DNA of 64,000 bases, from assembly GCA_948567375.1 (NCBI GenBank), contig OX419759.1, forward strand, positions 15,220,744 through 15,284,743, written 5' to 3'. This stretch comes from Lunularia cruciata (lineage: Eukaryota; Streptophyta; Marchantiopsida; Lunulariales; Lunulariaceae). The first letter of the stretch is position 1; each line of letters starts with the position of its first letter. The notes below the pieces were generated by a model. That model ran no database searches. It saw only the letters and a program-made list of their open reading frames with translations, and was not told where the DNA came from. Below are positions 26,701 to 39,600 of the stretch, one piece after another. Both the position numbers and the translations under genes were made by a program.

Positions 26701-27950
26701 TTTGAATAACTTGCTTATTTGTCTTAACAATAGAGTAGATAGGAAGATGATAGAAGTAGGAGATAATATTTGACTTATATTAGATTTAATTAAAACAAAT
26801 GTAGATAGTTGCACCATTACTTTGAGCAAGAAGATAGTGAGCCAATGCAAAGTAGTTGAGATCAAAGTGCATGTGAACTGAGCTAAGTTACCCAAGTCAT
26901 TTGAGAAAGTTAGAATAGAGAAGGAAGGAATAATTAGGATGTCTGACCTCAACAACATCTACTGCAATTGTGATAGCAATAGATGTAGAAGTAGATGATG
27001 AACCCAAAGTGCAAGAGACACTTGTAGATAACTTGGGTAAAGAAGCCAATGTTGTAGTACTCAGATTGGACGTGAGTCAATAGCAATTATAGATCTAAGT
27101 AGAAGTTTTGTAGGTAGAGTTGCTTAGTGTCTGCAACATAGGAGAAAGTAGTTGTAATAGTTAAGTAGTTTAGGTAGTTTTTGTAATTTCCAAGTGATCT
27201 TACTATATAAAGCAATTGTCCACAGTGTTTTGTATTCAAAAATGAGGAAAAGGTGATCAAAACAAAGTGTTGATGAAGTGCTTGTCATTTAGCTTAATTC
27301 CAAGTATCAGCTAAATGCAATTTTTTCTTTGAGTGTATTAAGAAATGTGGATTGCAATTGAGAGATTATTACATATTGAATTCTATAATTCTGCATTCCA
27401 TTTTGTGTGTTTGATCCTAAGTGGAGCGCATCCAAAGCAATACCTTGATGGTTCTAAGAGAATTGTAGTATTGATGATATTTATCATTTGTAGTGCTCCA
27501 TCCAACACAATACCTTGACTGATCTGTGAGAATTGTAGTATTGTTCATATTTATCATTTGCAATCATATTTATCATTTTGCAGTAAGATAAGAAGCTAAT
27601 GTGAAAGCACTTTGAACTAGGAAGTTGTATCTCCAATGGAAGGATGGATTATAATTCCAAGGTGAAGTCACTCAATAGCAAAGTAGCCATCTTTATGTTG
27701 ATTGAATTATCACAATTGATGTCACTTTGGTTTGTAACTAAAGAATTGTGATCTTGAGTGATAGTTATTTGTGGCAAAACCTCTCATGAGTGTTTCTACT
27801 CCCTTTTGGGTGGAGTTTTTGACCAAGAGTTTAAAGATTTAATCAACAAAACTACAAAGTTAATTTCACTTCATATTTGAACATTCCTTACTTGTATCTC
27901 AGAGTGATGATTACTCACACATTATTGCAAAAGTAAATATGTTGAGTTGT
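23741..27950. other. Retroelement-derived filler with unidentified decayed frames
   Basis: Several frames of 60-180 codons occur on both strands but none carries a domain I recognise. The minus strand at 24122-24645 has gag-like stretches with a Ser-rich segment, and the plus strand at 26465-26653 has another. At 27424-27570 a unit of about 74 bp (AATACCTTGA.....GAGAATTGTAGTATTG..ATATTTATCATTTG) is repeated twice. The whole interval looks like fragments of elements inserted between two gypsy pieces. Confidence 0.4.
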
Positions 27951-27954
27951 CACA

Positions 27955-28970
27955 AGGAGCAAGAGAAAGAAGAATGTAAAGGCTCCAATATCAATGGGGG
28001 TGGTGGATGCAAAACTAGCACCATGAGAAGCTTGTGAATCTGCCTCCAAGGTTGATATGAGAGTGAATGGTCACAACATCAAGGATGCACTTGTTGATGG
28101 AGGATCTATAGTGAATGCCATGTTAGAGAATTTGATGAAGAACTTGGGTATGATACCCTCTAGACCTTCAACTTTTGTGATGAGCATTGCAAACAAGAAA
28201 AAATTTGACCAGTGGGTGTTGTGGACAAGGTGCTGGTCTCAATCATGGGAGTTTAGACTCTCATGTCTTTCCAAGGAAGGATGAAAGTTATGATTTGCTA
28301 CTTGGGAGGCCATGATTAAGAGTAGCTTGAACAATTGATAATGGCACAAAGGGTGCTTGAAAATTGGGCCATAAAACCATCATAGTACATTTACAATAAC
28401 CCATACCAACCATATATCACATTTAGATACAACATGTTCTTATTATTGGAATCAGATTTAGAAGAAGGATCTTTAGATGTGGACACTAACATGGAAAAAG
28501 AGACCTTTTCAAATGAAGATTAATCTAAATCTGATTCAAATGTACATCCCTTGTGTGTTATGGACTTTGTGCCTAAGCCAAAGGTTTTGAAAGATCTTGA
28601 TAAATCAGCATTGATCCTTGAGGAGGTAGAGAGTAGACTATCTACCTTGAAGTAAAGTCTCAATATTACCAAGGAGGAGGAGGTAAGTTTTGAAGAGATT
28701 TTTCACAAGTATATCCATGTGTTTTTTTCTCAAGGATCTCAAAGAAGTCACCTTGAAGGAATACCAAATAGAGGTAGAGTCACATGTAAGTCCAATCTAC
28801 CAAAAGCACTATCATATTAGCCCACCAATAGCTTTGGTTGTGAAGGAAGATATTGATAAGCTCAAGGAAGCTAAGTTTATTTTTGAGGTGGAGAATTTAG
28901 AATGGATGTCTCCTATTGGTATTTTGAAAAGAAAGAATGTTAAGCCTTGTTTTATATGTTGATTACAAAG
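27955..28970 (+). pseudogene. gypsy protease and N-terminal RT fragment (same family as 17.3-23.7 kb)
   Basis: The protease core reads VDGGSIVNAM followed by LGMIPSRPSTF, matching the copy at 20.8 kb. The acidic linker at 28440-28620 matches 21250-21470 closely (AATCTAAATCTGATTCAAATG and TATGGACTTTG). Then comes the start of a reverse transcriptase: YHISPPIALVVKEDIDKL, then KEAKFI and WMSPIGILKRKN. Unlike the longer element, this copy keeps the N-terminal edge of the polymerase. It stops near 28961 and is joined to chromovirus sequence. Confidence 0.75.
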
Positions 28971-28974
28971 AAGC

Positions 28975-30440
28975 TCAATGCTATTACCAAGACATGGTCA
29001 AGAATTCTTGCTGCTATGAAAATTGACCCAAAGATTGTAGGAGCTTGATCATCCAAAGGTGTCACTAGTACCCAAGGACTTGCTTTTTGTGATGGCAGGC
29101 TATGGATCCCAAAAGACATGACCATAAGAACCACCATCCTAGTGGAATTTCATAATTCCACCATTGTAGGTCATGTAGGAGTGGATAAGACCTTAGATGC
29201 AGCCAAATGCCATTACTACTTGCCCAAGATGAGCAATGATGTGATGGGGTATGAACAAATTTGTATACTTTGTCAACAAAATAAAGCTTCTAATCAAGCT
29301 CCCACAAGACTCTTTAAACCCTTCCTACTACACAACATTGGGAACAAGTGACCATGGATCTGGTTTGCAAATTGCCCAAGACCACCTTAGGGTTTGACTC
29401 CATCATAGTCTTTGTTGACCGCCTTAGCTAAATGATTCATGTGCATCCTACCACCAACAATGTGATGGCTCCACAATTAGCTCAATAGTATATAGATGTA
29501 GTCTTTTCTCAACAAGGCTTGTCTTGGTGCTCATCAATAACAAAGGCACTCAATTCACTAGTTTGTTTTAGAGAACACTCTTTGGTTTCTTCAAAACCAA
29601 ATTTGCTTAGCATGTTTATGGCTTAGCATCCATAGACCAATGGGAAAATAGAGTGGGCCAATTGCACTATTGAAGATATGCTCCGGAGCTTCACTCTAGA
29701 GGAGCAATAAAGATGGGACACCTTACTCCCATTGGTGGAATTTATGTACAACTTAGTGAATGCATCTACACAGGTCACCCCATTCTCTCTCATGTATGGA
29801 GAGAATCTTTTCACACCTTTGAGCTTGATGAAATCCACCTAGTGGATACCAAGGTGGATATTGTCAAAAATTTTGTTTCCAAAATCCAACAAGGAGTGTA
29901 GAATGCCAAACATAAGTTGCAAATTGCCTAAAATTGGCAGAAATAATATGCAGATGCACATTGTCGGCACATGGAGTTCAATGTTGGGGATCAATTTTGG
30001 CTATCAACAATCAAATTCATGTTAGTTTGCCCTTGCAAGCTCAAACCTCATGTAATTGGGCCTTTTCCTATCCTTCATTGCTACCACCACATATGAAGAT
30101 CCACTTGGTATTTCATGTTTCTTTATTATGCCAATATGCTTCTTGACCTCCCCACTTCTCTTGCATACAAGAAAGTTGACCTTATCCAACACTCGTTGAT
30201 GAGGTGAAGGAATATGAGGTTGAACATATTCTCTAGAAATGCATCCATGGCACTCGCCACCCATATGTGGAATATCTAGTGGACTGGAAAGGGTACACAC
30301 TATAGATGTGTAGTACTTGCCATCCATGTGTGGAATATCTAGAACATTGGAAAGAGTGTTTGAGCAGCCAAGTAGGATCAGAACTAAGATTTCACCCATG
30401 CATGCAACTAAGTGCAGAGATTGCTGACATGTCACCAATC
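28975..30440 (+). pseudogene. Chromovirus-type integrase and chromodomain relic
   Basis: A frame with FHNSTIVGHVGVDKT, YYLPKM and CILCQQNKA is the HHCC zinc-binding part of a Ty3/gypsy integrase. After stops and frameshifts come FVDRLS, FLQNQIC and GRIDPWE-like remnants, then TPFSLMYGENLFTPLSL in a different frame. Near 30186-30370 a chromodomain-like segment reads EYEVEHIL, stop, then PYVEYLVDWKGYT. The core motif EYLVxWKGY identifies the chromovirus branch. The 3' half of the chromodomain is tandemly duplicated (see finding). Many stops make it inactive. Confidence 0.75.
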
Positions 30441-30648
30441 CATTTATCTAATCCAAGGGTGGAGCTTCCTTCAAGGAAGTCCTTTTTGCTATATAATACA
30501 ATCAAGGTGCTCCTTTGGGGCATCAAAGGTTGAGTGTGAAATTGTGTATTTATTCTCTCGTGTTTCTCTTAAGGTCTCTTATTCTTGGAAGATTACAAGG
30601 GACCTATACTCTCCCAAGGACAAAGTGAAATCTTAGTCCGGGGGTAAA

Positions 30649-31141
30649 TGTAACACCCATTGGTATATGTATACTCTATAGGGATATTAAGTTTAATATT
30701 GCAAGTGGTGGAGAAAGATGATCTACATTAGTCATAATTAGCTAGAGTTAGTCCTATTGAAGACAAAGGTTACCTTATTTAAAGAAAGGGAAAGAGTGAG
30801 CACCACTATTTTTTCTTCTAGTGTATTGACTTGGTATTATTTCTAGTTATTCGACTTTGAGGAAAGAGTTAAGAACTCTTGGGCTCCCAAGATTTGTTGT
30901 TGCAAAATTTTTCTATTGTCTAAAGATAGCCCATAATAAGGAATCTTTGACTTAGTTGGTAGGTAAGGATATATCTACCTACTCATGGGATTATTTCCAC
31001 GTGCTTGGATACTGCTTTTTGACTTTATTTGACTTTTAGCCTAATAACTTGAGTTACTCCAATAATAAGTAACTTTGATGTGAAGCTTTTGATAAGTATA
31101 TAAACTAAAGGTGAGGAGATACTTATCATCTTTTCATTTGC

Positions 31142-31220
<79 letters not shown>

Positions 31221-31378
31221 AGTTCTCTAGTGAGCAATGTCTTGAGTCTTGGAGGTACCTTGGAGCTCTAGCTTTGGAGTAGTGTGATGGACTTGGGGTT
31301 CCTTTCTTTCTTAGTCCATGGTGTGCTACCTTAATAGCCATTAGAGATTCATTCTAAGTGGGAGATAGGCTGGCTCAA
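30649..31378 (+). repeat. Gypsy LTR with an internal (CT)n tract
   Basis: It begins TGTAACACCC right after GGGGTAAA, a purine tract like that before the LTR at 23077. It shares blocks with the other LTRs: ATTGACTTGGTATTATTTCTA, AACTTGAGTTACTCCAATAAT, AGTATATAAACTAAAGGTGAGGAG and CTTAGTCCATGGTGTGCTA. It ends near 31378, before a primer-binding-like TGTGATACCATA. It is the best-defined LTR start in the window. No partner LTR with matching age is obvious, so it may be a 3' LTR or a solo LTR fused to the mosaic. Confidence 0.75.
31144..31218. repeat. (CT)n microsatellite, 75 bp
   Basis: An uninterrupted run of CT dinucleotides sits inside the LTR, where the related LTRs have GCAACTAACTCTTTTTCATTG or GTAACCATCTTTCTTTCCATTG. 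It therefore looks like in-place expansion of a pyrimidine stretch just downstream of the LTR's TATA-like box. Confidence 0.97.
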
Positions 31379-34300
31379 AGTGCTGATTGTGATACCATAT
31401 AAGGGCCTAGTACGGCTACAAAAGTTCCTCCATAGAAGTAGTTGGGTTGCGGGAATCCTTGAATGATAACATATGGGTTATGTATTATACTACTCTTAAA
31501 GCTCGGTATAATAGAGCATGAATCTAGTAAGGTCAAGTCTTGTTGTTAGCTTGAGCCCAATAGTGTGCTTCTTCAAATGCTTGGGCTAGAGTTTTAGCCT
31601 TGTTGTAGATTGGAAGCTTCTAAATATCCTCAAATAGAGCATCCTTAGACCAATTGAGGGCTCGTTGTAGGATCTAGAGCCAATGTGATCATTTTATTTA
31701 TATGTATATTGGAACCTATAAATAAATGCCTACATGGTTTTTTATGTCCTTTTCTAAGTTTGTTTATTTTGTCCTTGAGTTGTTCATGTTGTCAAGGTGA
31801 AATGTATTATTGTTGTCCTTTTGCCCGTATCAACATATAGCTCATTCTTGTAGTAAGAGTAAGACCATTGAACAAGTGTTGCATAATGCAAATAAACATT
31901 GGCCAATCTTTTGTTCCATAGCAGCATTATCCAAGATGTTTTATGTCATGCAAACATTTTCAAACATTAGGACAAACAACTTGAAGTCTTCTTATCCTAT
32001 AAATACTACCCTTCTAGGTAGTATGAAACTCTTTCCTCCTCTATGCAACTATTTTGTCCCCATGCCATGGAAGCCATTGTAATTGGGTTAGCAAGGAAAG
32101 GAGCATTGTTTCCTCAACAAACCATTCAAGTATTTGAGATTTTCAATCATGTCATTTAACACACAGCTAAAGGAGAAGTGTACAATTTTATATTAGCCTT
32201 GTGCCACATTGGCCTTAGGTTCCAAGTTCACAATAAAATCTTGCAGGAGGAAGGATTCCAATTCATGTTGGGCGCTTAGTCAATCTCTCTCATAGGAGTC
32301 CGGTCTCCTTAATCTACAAATTTTTGGAGTCTCAAGAAACCCTTCAGCATTCTTTGCTGGCCATGTTAATATTACCCCCCAAGGGAAGCTACTCCTCCTC
32401 AATAACTAGATCTAAAAAAAATTTCTTATCTACCCTAAAAACATTACACTAGTTGAGGCTGCCACAACCCTAGCAGTTTGTGCCATAATGGCCAATTGGC
32501 TCTCCTCCTTAGATGCTAGATGATCAAAACCTATCAGCATGCCGCTGAACTCTTAATTAATTTCTTCTAACTACTATACATTCTTATAGATCTTCTCTTC
32601 CTACAATCTCTTCACTTCTCTCACATCTTTACTTCCCATAGTGTCTTGTATCAGACTTTTTTGCCCCACAAAAAATGGGACAACAACACTTCCATCAGCT
32701 ATAGTGCTACTCCTACTAAGTGTATTGCAAAATTGCTTCCTTATTGCAATGGAATTGGCACTTAATGGGTGGAGTGTACTCCAAGTATTGTTTGCACACT
32801 TAATGCATGATCTAGTACATTAGCATCAATGTCAACATACTCCTCAACAACAGGTCTATAATTTGGTCATCTTAGGGTTGTATGACTTTGGCTTCATTTG
32901 GAATTTCAATCCAAAGTTCTTGGGCATTCAAGCACTCAGCTTGATCTTGAAGAACTTTTGTAGCTTCTATGATGGGACTCACAGGTGCTTGTTTGTGCAC
33001 TAGCACTTCTTCCATCACTTCTTCATCTTCTTCTTCTTCTCCTTCAACAAAGTGCTCCTCCATCTCTTGGTCTTGCAAGTTCAGGACAAACTAGGCATCC
33101 TCCTAAGTTTCTTCTTCTTCTCCCTTGTCTTTTGAAGTAGAGGTCAATTCTTGAAGGATGAAAAACCCTTGTTCCTCTTCTTCATCTTCAGCATTGTCCT
33201 CAGCTTGGCTTTTCCTTTTAAAGATGATACTTCCACCACTTGAGTGTTGGCCCTTGGCTTCTTGGCCAAGGAGGTTGCTTCTTTGGGGTGGTGTTCAACA
33301 TCTTGGTAGCCTTTGGCACTTCCAGCTCTTCATCTCCATGCACAAAAAGGGATCTGCTAGCTCTTCATATTCCTACAAATTCAGCATCCGCCATTATGTA
33401 CTTGGTAATCAATGTTGGTCCTTCAGGTTGCTCATTGAAAGAACCTATAGGATGGAAGTGATTGAGGAACCTCTTCCTTTCCTCTTTGGTTAGGAGGTTG
33501 ATCTCCATGTAATAGTAGATAGAAAAGAGAGCAAGGTAAGTAGCACCTTTGTCCTCCTCGAAGTCTTGGTGCAGGATCTTGGCTTGTCAATCAAACATTT
33601 GGGCTCAATCTACAAGCGTGCTTGAGTACATATAATCAAAAAATATAGCCTGGCCATTTTTTAGGTAGGTGGTTTGTTTGGGTTTAAAAAGCTTCATAAT
33701 TGTAAGGGCCTAGTCCAGCTACATGAAGCTCTTCATGTAAGGTCTTCGTAATTTGCTACTCTCCACCTATTGTTCTTTGATATCTTATTGTTGAAAGTAG
33801 AGCTTGATCTCAACCATAAGCTCCTTGTCTATGAATTTTTAGTACAAGGTCAATTCTCTTGAAACTCTTTCATCCAAGCCAAGAACCATTTTCCAATGGT
33901 CCTTTGACCAATTATACCTCTCATTCCCCTTGACATCTTCTCCTTCTTTCCTTTCATCTTGTGGATCATGGTGAAGTCTATCAATTCTCAATTTTGGAGC
34001 AAGAACCCCAAATGTTTGCTCTAGATTACTGCAGTCCTTATGGCCTCTAGAATCTTTTTATATGTTCTTGGTGTAGACACCGTACTTTCTGACAATAAAA
34101 GGAAAGGGAAAACAATAGCTGATTCTACTTTGGGTACTTTGCATCACTCCAAGTGCTTAAAATCACTTTGAGTGCTACCTCACTAAACAAATGTTGAATG
34201 CTCTCCCATGGTTCCAAGCAAAGTGCCAATGCTAAGTTCTTAACAATGTAGGTGAATGAATATGTGAAAAGTGCAACTACTTGCCAAACTCCATATTTTA

Positions 34301-37300
34301 TAGTCAAGATCCTTGGTCATTTTTAGGCCCTTTGGTAGTTAGAGAGTAGGTGTGCACTTGTGGTAGCACACTTTGCATCTCCTTACATAGATTTTCTTGT
34401 TTTATTTCTTTTTCTTGCAATTAATTAAGTACCCAGATTAGAATAATGTTAGCAAATGGGACTTAGGGCTTGTACTCCAATCACCCAAAAAATACACTAA
34501 ACATGCAGTCAATACTGTTTGAATACAGACCAGAATTAAAACTACATACACACACATTACATAGAGATATGTGGTTCACCTTTATGTGAGGCTACATCCA
34601 TGGGAATGCTTCACAAGGATCCTTTATTGACTCAGGCTCACCACCATATTTGTCTTGCAAGTCCAGCACTCTCTGACCGCTCTCAGTCCATTCTTACTCT
34701 CCACCTTTGAGTCAGCTCTTTCAAATCCACATAACCCTAAGGCATAAGAGCAAAACCTAGCACACTCCCCCTTGACTCTTGTCTTGGGGTTAGTAACCTT
34801 GCAACAATTTGACAAGGCACATTCACTTAGACATATTAGGTGACCTTGCTAGACAAGGTCTTAAGTCTTGAGGTTTGGCTCAAGAGATTTTGAAAGTGAG
34901 TGATTGGGAGCAAGAAATTGCAGAGGCAGTTAGTGAATGGTGGCTTGAAGTGTTGCAATGAGATGTCTCCAAAGAAGGAGGCTATAGTTGTAGTTGCCTT
35001 ATATTCTTTGGGATTGGAGAAATGGGTGCATTATTGCTATATCGGATCTAAATTCCAAGCATTTTTTATTCTCGCTATGGATTTGGTACTTTACTTATCT
35101 CCTCATGGAGAAGAAATCCAAACTTCACTGACTTGTGCGGTAACATGTTTGCTTGGATGAAGGAGCATTGGCAGAAGGTTCTTGAGTCCAACTCTATGCT
35201 TGGACCTATATTGATTGACTACAAGTGGCACTGACCAATGGAGGAAATTTTGAGGAAATTTGAAGCCTTTTTTAAGTATGCCAAGACAATGATTGCTTGG
35301 AAGGTGAATGGGTATAATGATCCTACCAAAGATATTGTGTTGACCTTGCTCATGAAGCTCTTCAAATAAATGTGGACAACTTACATCAACAATGGGTAGG
35401 CCACTTGCTTCTACCTATTACATGAAGGAAGATGTGTGGATTAAGCAAAGATGTTTTATCATTGTATGTGAGGTTGATAGAGCAATTGTAGACAAATGGA
35501 GGAAACACTTTTCTCTCTCTCTATTCATTTTGCACTTTTATATCAAGATGAGGCTGCTAAAGAAGGAACAATGGCCGCTCTTCCTAGCACATTTCTGCAT
35601 GATATCATCAAGCCTAGCCCGGGCATGTGGTAAAGATCAAGAAGTACAGAGACACATTTCTCAAGTTCAAAAGATTGGGAAATGGGTGCCAATCAACAAG
35701 GTTATGGGAGCAAGCACAAGTTAATAGAAGGCAACTATGATGCTAGTCTAGACCATGAAGAGACACCAGCCTAATTCTCAAGGTTGTGGCACCCATTACA
35801 TGAAATTATGGGCAGTTGAGGTTGGAATACATGCTTTAGAGGCAAATAAGTATCCAACCAAGCATTTGGCTAAATTGGATGAGAGGCTATGAAAGCATAT
35901 CAACAACAAATTTGAGAATGTCTGACCAAGGTCAGCCAAGAACTTGAAGAGTACAACTAACATGTTGATGAAAACTGATCCAAAGATGCAAAGGAGAAGA
36001 TGAATAAGGGAGGTCAAGCGGGTTAAGGAAGAAATTTTTGCCATGTAATTATAGGTGTACAAATGTATTGTAAGTCACACCCTTGGGGTGCAATTGTCAC
36101 ATCATGACCCTCAGAGTTGTCATGTCATTGGAGTCAACCTTCATCATGGTGGGAGACCATTGGAGTCAAGCATCGCCATGATAGCATGTCATTGGGGATA
36201 TGATGTTGGCGGGGTGGCCTCACTCCGGTGCAATGACATGTGTATAATCTAATAATAATGATAGTCATGTAAAGTAGGACAAATTTTCTAGTGCCATGTC
36301 ATCAGGACCATTCTCTCAATATCCAGCTGGAGTCTTGTAACTAGTAAAGTGTACAATAGGTTCCCTTTGTAGGTAGCCTCATCACAACAATAATTTAGTA
36401 TGATAAATTAGGTAGATTAAGGTTAGTCTTCATGAGAATTAACTCAAGGATGGTTACATTGCACAATCATGGATGCACCCCTTCTTTTTGTAGTAAAAGT
36501 ATAAGGGGAATTACCCCAACATAATACAAGTTCAAGCATGTGTAAATTTTCTAGCTTCATTGTTTTATTGTCCACATTTTTGTATGCTCAATCTGCAATT
36601 GCCTTTGTGTGCATGAATTGGATCTTGTATTGGGGTAAATGGAATGAGGACCTCCATGTTCATTAATGCATTGATGTTAGTATTGTGTATGTTTTGTGAT
36701 TTTTGGGTGGAGTAGTGTTGAGGAACTCAAAGTAGGAATGCAAGTACTGAGGTGAGGGATGGTAATCACACTTGATTGTGGTGTTGAATCCCTGGGTGTT
36801 TTAAAGAATCATAGCAATGCATTGACTATGAGCATCATGAAGTACCAAATGTAACAAAAAAACCAAGTCACAAACTTGTAGTATAGTGGTGAGGAACACC
36901 TTTTGGGAAGGGTAGAATGTTCTCATTTGCATTGTGGTATACATGATATAGGTAACTGGAAAGGAAAAGACCGTTGGGGCCATTGACGTTCAAGATAGAC
37001 CAAACCATCACTTTCATGAGCCAAGTTGATAGAATGTCTTTCATGAATGTGATTTGATTGTTTTTAGTTTTTTCTATATTGCACCATTGTGGAGTGCATT
37101 ACTCTTCCAGGAATTGTCCTAACCAAGAGGATAAAGATGTAACAGCAGATTACTTGTGACAAAGTGACACTTTTCTTTCAATCCTAGCCATCTTTTAATC
37201 ATATCCTCATGGGAACAACTTGTCCTTACCAATTATACTGTTAGTATGTCAACATTGGGTTGTCACCGCACTTGCCATCCACATATAAAAAGGCATTTTC

Positions 37301-39600
37301 ATGGCATCTTTGATCAGGTGTCATTCTCCCACATGCAAATAATTCTCCTCCACTCATTCACATGCGCCAAGCTTGCTCCTTGAGTGCAAACAATTATCTT
37401 GAGTGTAATAGCCTTTGGCAAACAATTATCTTGAGTGTAATGGCCTTTGGAGGCAACTCCAAATTGATTTGGCAGTTCATTCAAATTGTGGTGGCACTTA
37501 AGTAAGAGTGCCAAGGGTTACTTTGCACTCAGGCCTATAAGTGCTTGCCCAATCAGTATTACAAGTGCTCATCATACAACACTTGAAGTGGTCATTATCT
37601 TGCAAGCACTAGAGATTATCCTACATCCATCCAAGTGCTACTTGTCTTGAACTTTTATGACACCACTATGAGTGCCATCTTCTTTTAGGGTATTTCCCTA
37701 GTAATTAGAAATCTCTATGGTTTTTCTCTATCATATAAGCATGATTTGATTCACACAAGAAAATTTTGAAGAAATAGGAGTACCATAGGCACCAAACCCA
37801 ATGTTGGTTACTAGTAGTAAAATTGGAAGTAGAAATTTGTTCTCTCAAGGATACGGGTTGGAAATGACTAGAAATAAAGAGAAAATGTCACTAATTGTTA
37901 TGTGTTTATTGTTGAGTATTGTACATCTTGAATAGAATAAATCATATAAGAGAGTAGTGTTATCAATCTTGATGCATAAGTAAAATGAAAAATTGTAACA
38001 CATATAGAGAGATAAAGGTATTTTCACTGCTCATCTATAATTGCTCAATCAGTTTCCAATTTTGCTAATAAAACACCTTTGCCTAGTTCACAAGATTGGC
38101 TTTGTGCAATATTTGGAAGAATATGGTCTGACCATTATTGAATACATAGTCTTGGTTGACTTGAATAGCTGCATGATTGATGTAATAGTGGTATGCTTCA
38201 TAGGATCATGGTATTCATTCACCTTTCAACCATTCCCTATCTTCTTTTTTTGAAGGAGTCCTCAAACTTCTTGGTTCTCTCCTCCCAAGGACCTTCTGCC
38301 AATGCGTCTCTGTCCAGGTAAACACATTACCTTTACCAGGACTCCAATTCTACCAAATCTCTTGTACCATTGGTTGTAAGTAAAATCCCCAATCTATAGC
38401 ATGAATTATACCCTCTTGGTGATGACATGTTTGGTGTACCAATAGTTTGCACATTTTTCCACTCCAAGAGTTTGAAAAATTATCTTGGCTGTTGTCTTCT
38501 ACTTCTTGGGTGACATGATGTTGCCCACTTTTTGTGTTTCCATCCCAAGCTTCCCTTCACTAAAGAATCCCTCATCACATGCTCACACAATCTCTTGTTC
38601 TACTCTTGCATAATTGCACTTTTTCCTTTTGATTTTTTGCTCTAAACTTGAGATGTCTTGCATTCTATCTCTCACAACTTGGAAAGGATTCCACAAATTT
38701 GAATGACTGACTCACCTCCTCCCAATGGATTTTACTTATACTTTGTATTCAACCATTTTTTTAAATAAGCAGACATTAATAGTGAAATGTCATTATTCCT
38801 ACATGTGGGAGTGCCATGAGTGCCAACAGTTACCAAAATCAATTCTTTATTCCTTGTGGAAGTAACTTTTTTGTGTGATTGCCAACATGCATGACTAACT
38901 CTTGAGCCAAAGGTCTACATGGTACAGCATGCTCACAACCAGAGAGTACCCAGCCACATATGGACAAAGCCAATGGTATTTGGGCAATTCTAGTCCAATG
39001 GTCTCAAGGTACCCAAGGACTGTCCAGGAGTGTGACAGAGGCAAAGGCCTTCACCTTTCTTGACACTTATGTGGGAGAGTTTTGGGCCCAATGTCTTTGG
39101 CCTTGTTCTTCCTACTACTACTTTCCTCCATAGCTCTGCTCTTCCTTGTAGCCGGAGTGAAACCACCTAATCCTAACTCCTAGATCTAATCTACCCTAAA
39201 TACTTACCAAAATTCTAAGTAAATGATAAGTAAAAAGAAAATTTGCATGTGAAGAGACAAACTAGACTACCACATGCACCTTAGTAGAAGGGTAGTATGT
39301 AGTCATCAAGTTGTAGTAATCAAAGTGATATAATCTTTGGGTGGAGTTGACCTTCAAGATGGAATGGACCTTTGTGGTGAAGGGGTCTTTGGGGAGAAGT
39401 GACCTTTGGTATGAAGTGAACCATCACCTTGAGGAATAACTTGGAATAGATAAATAGTGAAAGTGATATGATTTTTCCTTTTTTGAAGTGCTTCAATGTG
39501 TATGACATTACTCTCTTTTGGGAGTGATTTCTTGCCCAGGAGGTTTAGTAGAAAATAATAATAAATTACCACTTGTAACAATTTTCTTCAACTCTAGTGA
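31379..39600. other. Retroelement filler, mostly minus-strand gag-like relics
   Basis: The minus strand from about 33720 down to 32870 carries a long broken frame. It includes NLLTKEERKRFLNHFHPIGS and a Glu-rich stretch (EGEEEEDEEVMEE), resembling retroelement gag or polyprotein linkers, but I cannot name the family. The plus strand at 34900-36060 has another set of broken frames. A motif AAGGGCCTAGT(A/C)C occurs at about 31400 and 33705. At 37387-37450 a 32-bp unit is tandemly repeated twice. No intact gene is supported. Confidence 0.4.

Noticed and set aside
26279-26958. Minus-strand frame of up to 179 codons as a gene
   Set aside because: It is rich in Ser/Leu/Phe as expected from reading antisense through purine-rich retroelement DNA, and has no domain or splice context.
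31126-31341. Minus-strand frame with a long Arg-Glu repeat
   Set aside because: It is the translation of the (CT)n microsatellite inside an LTR.
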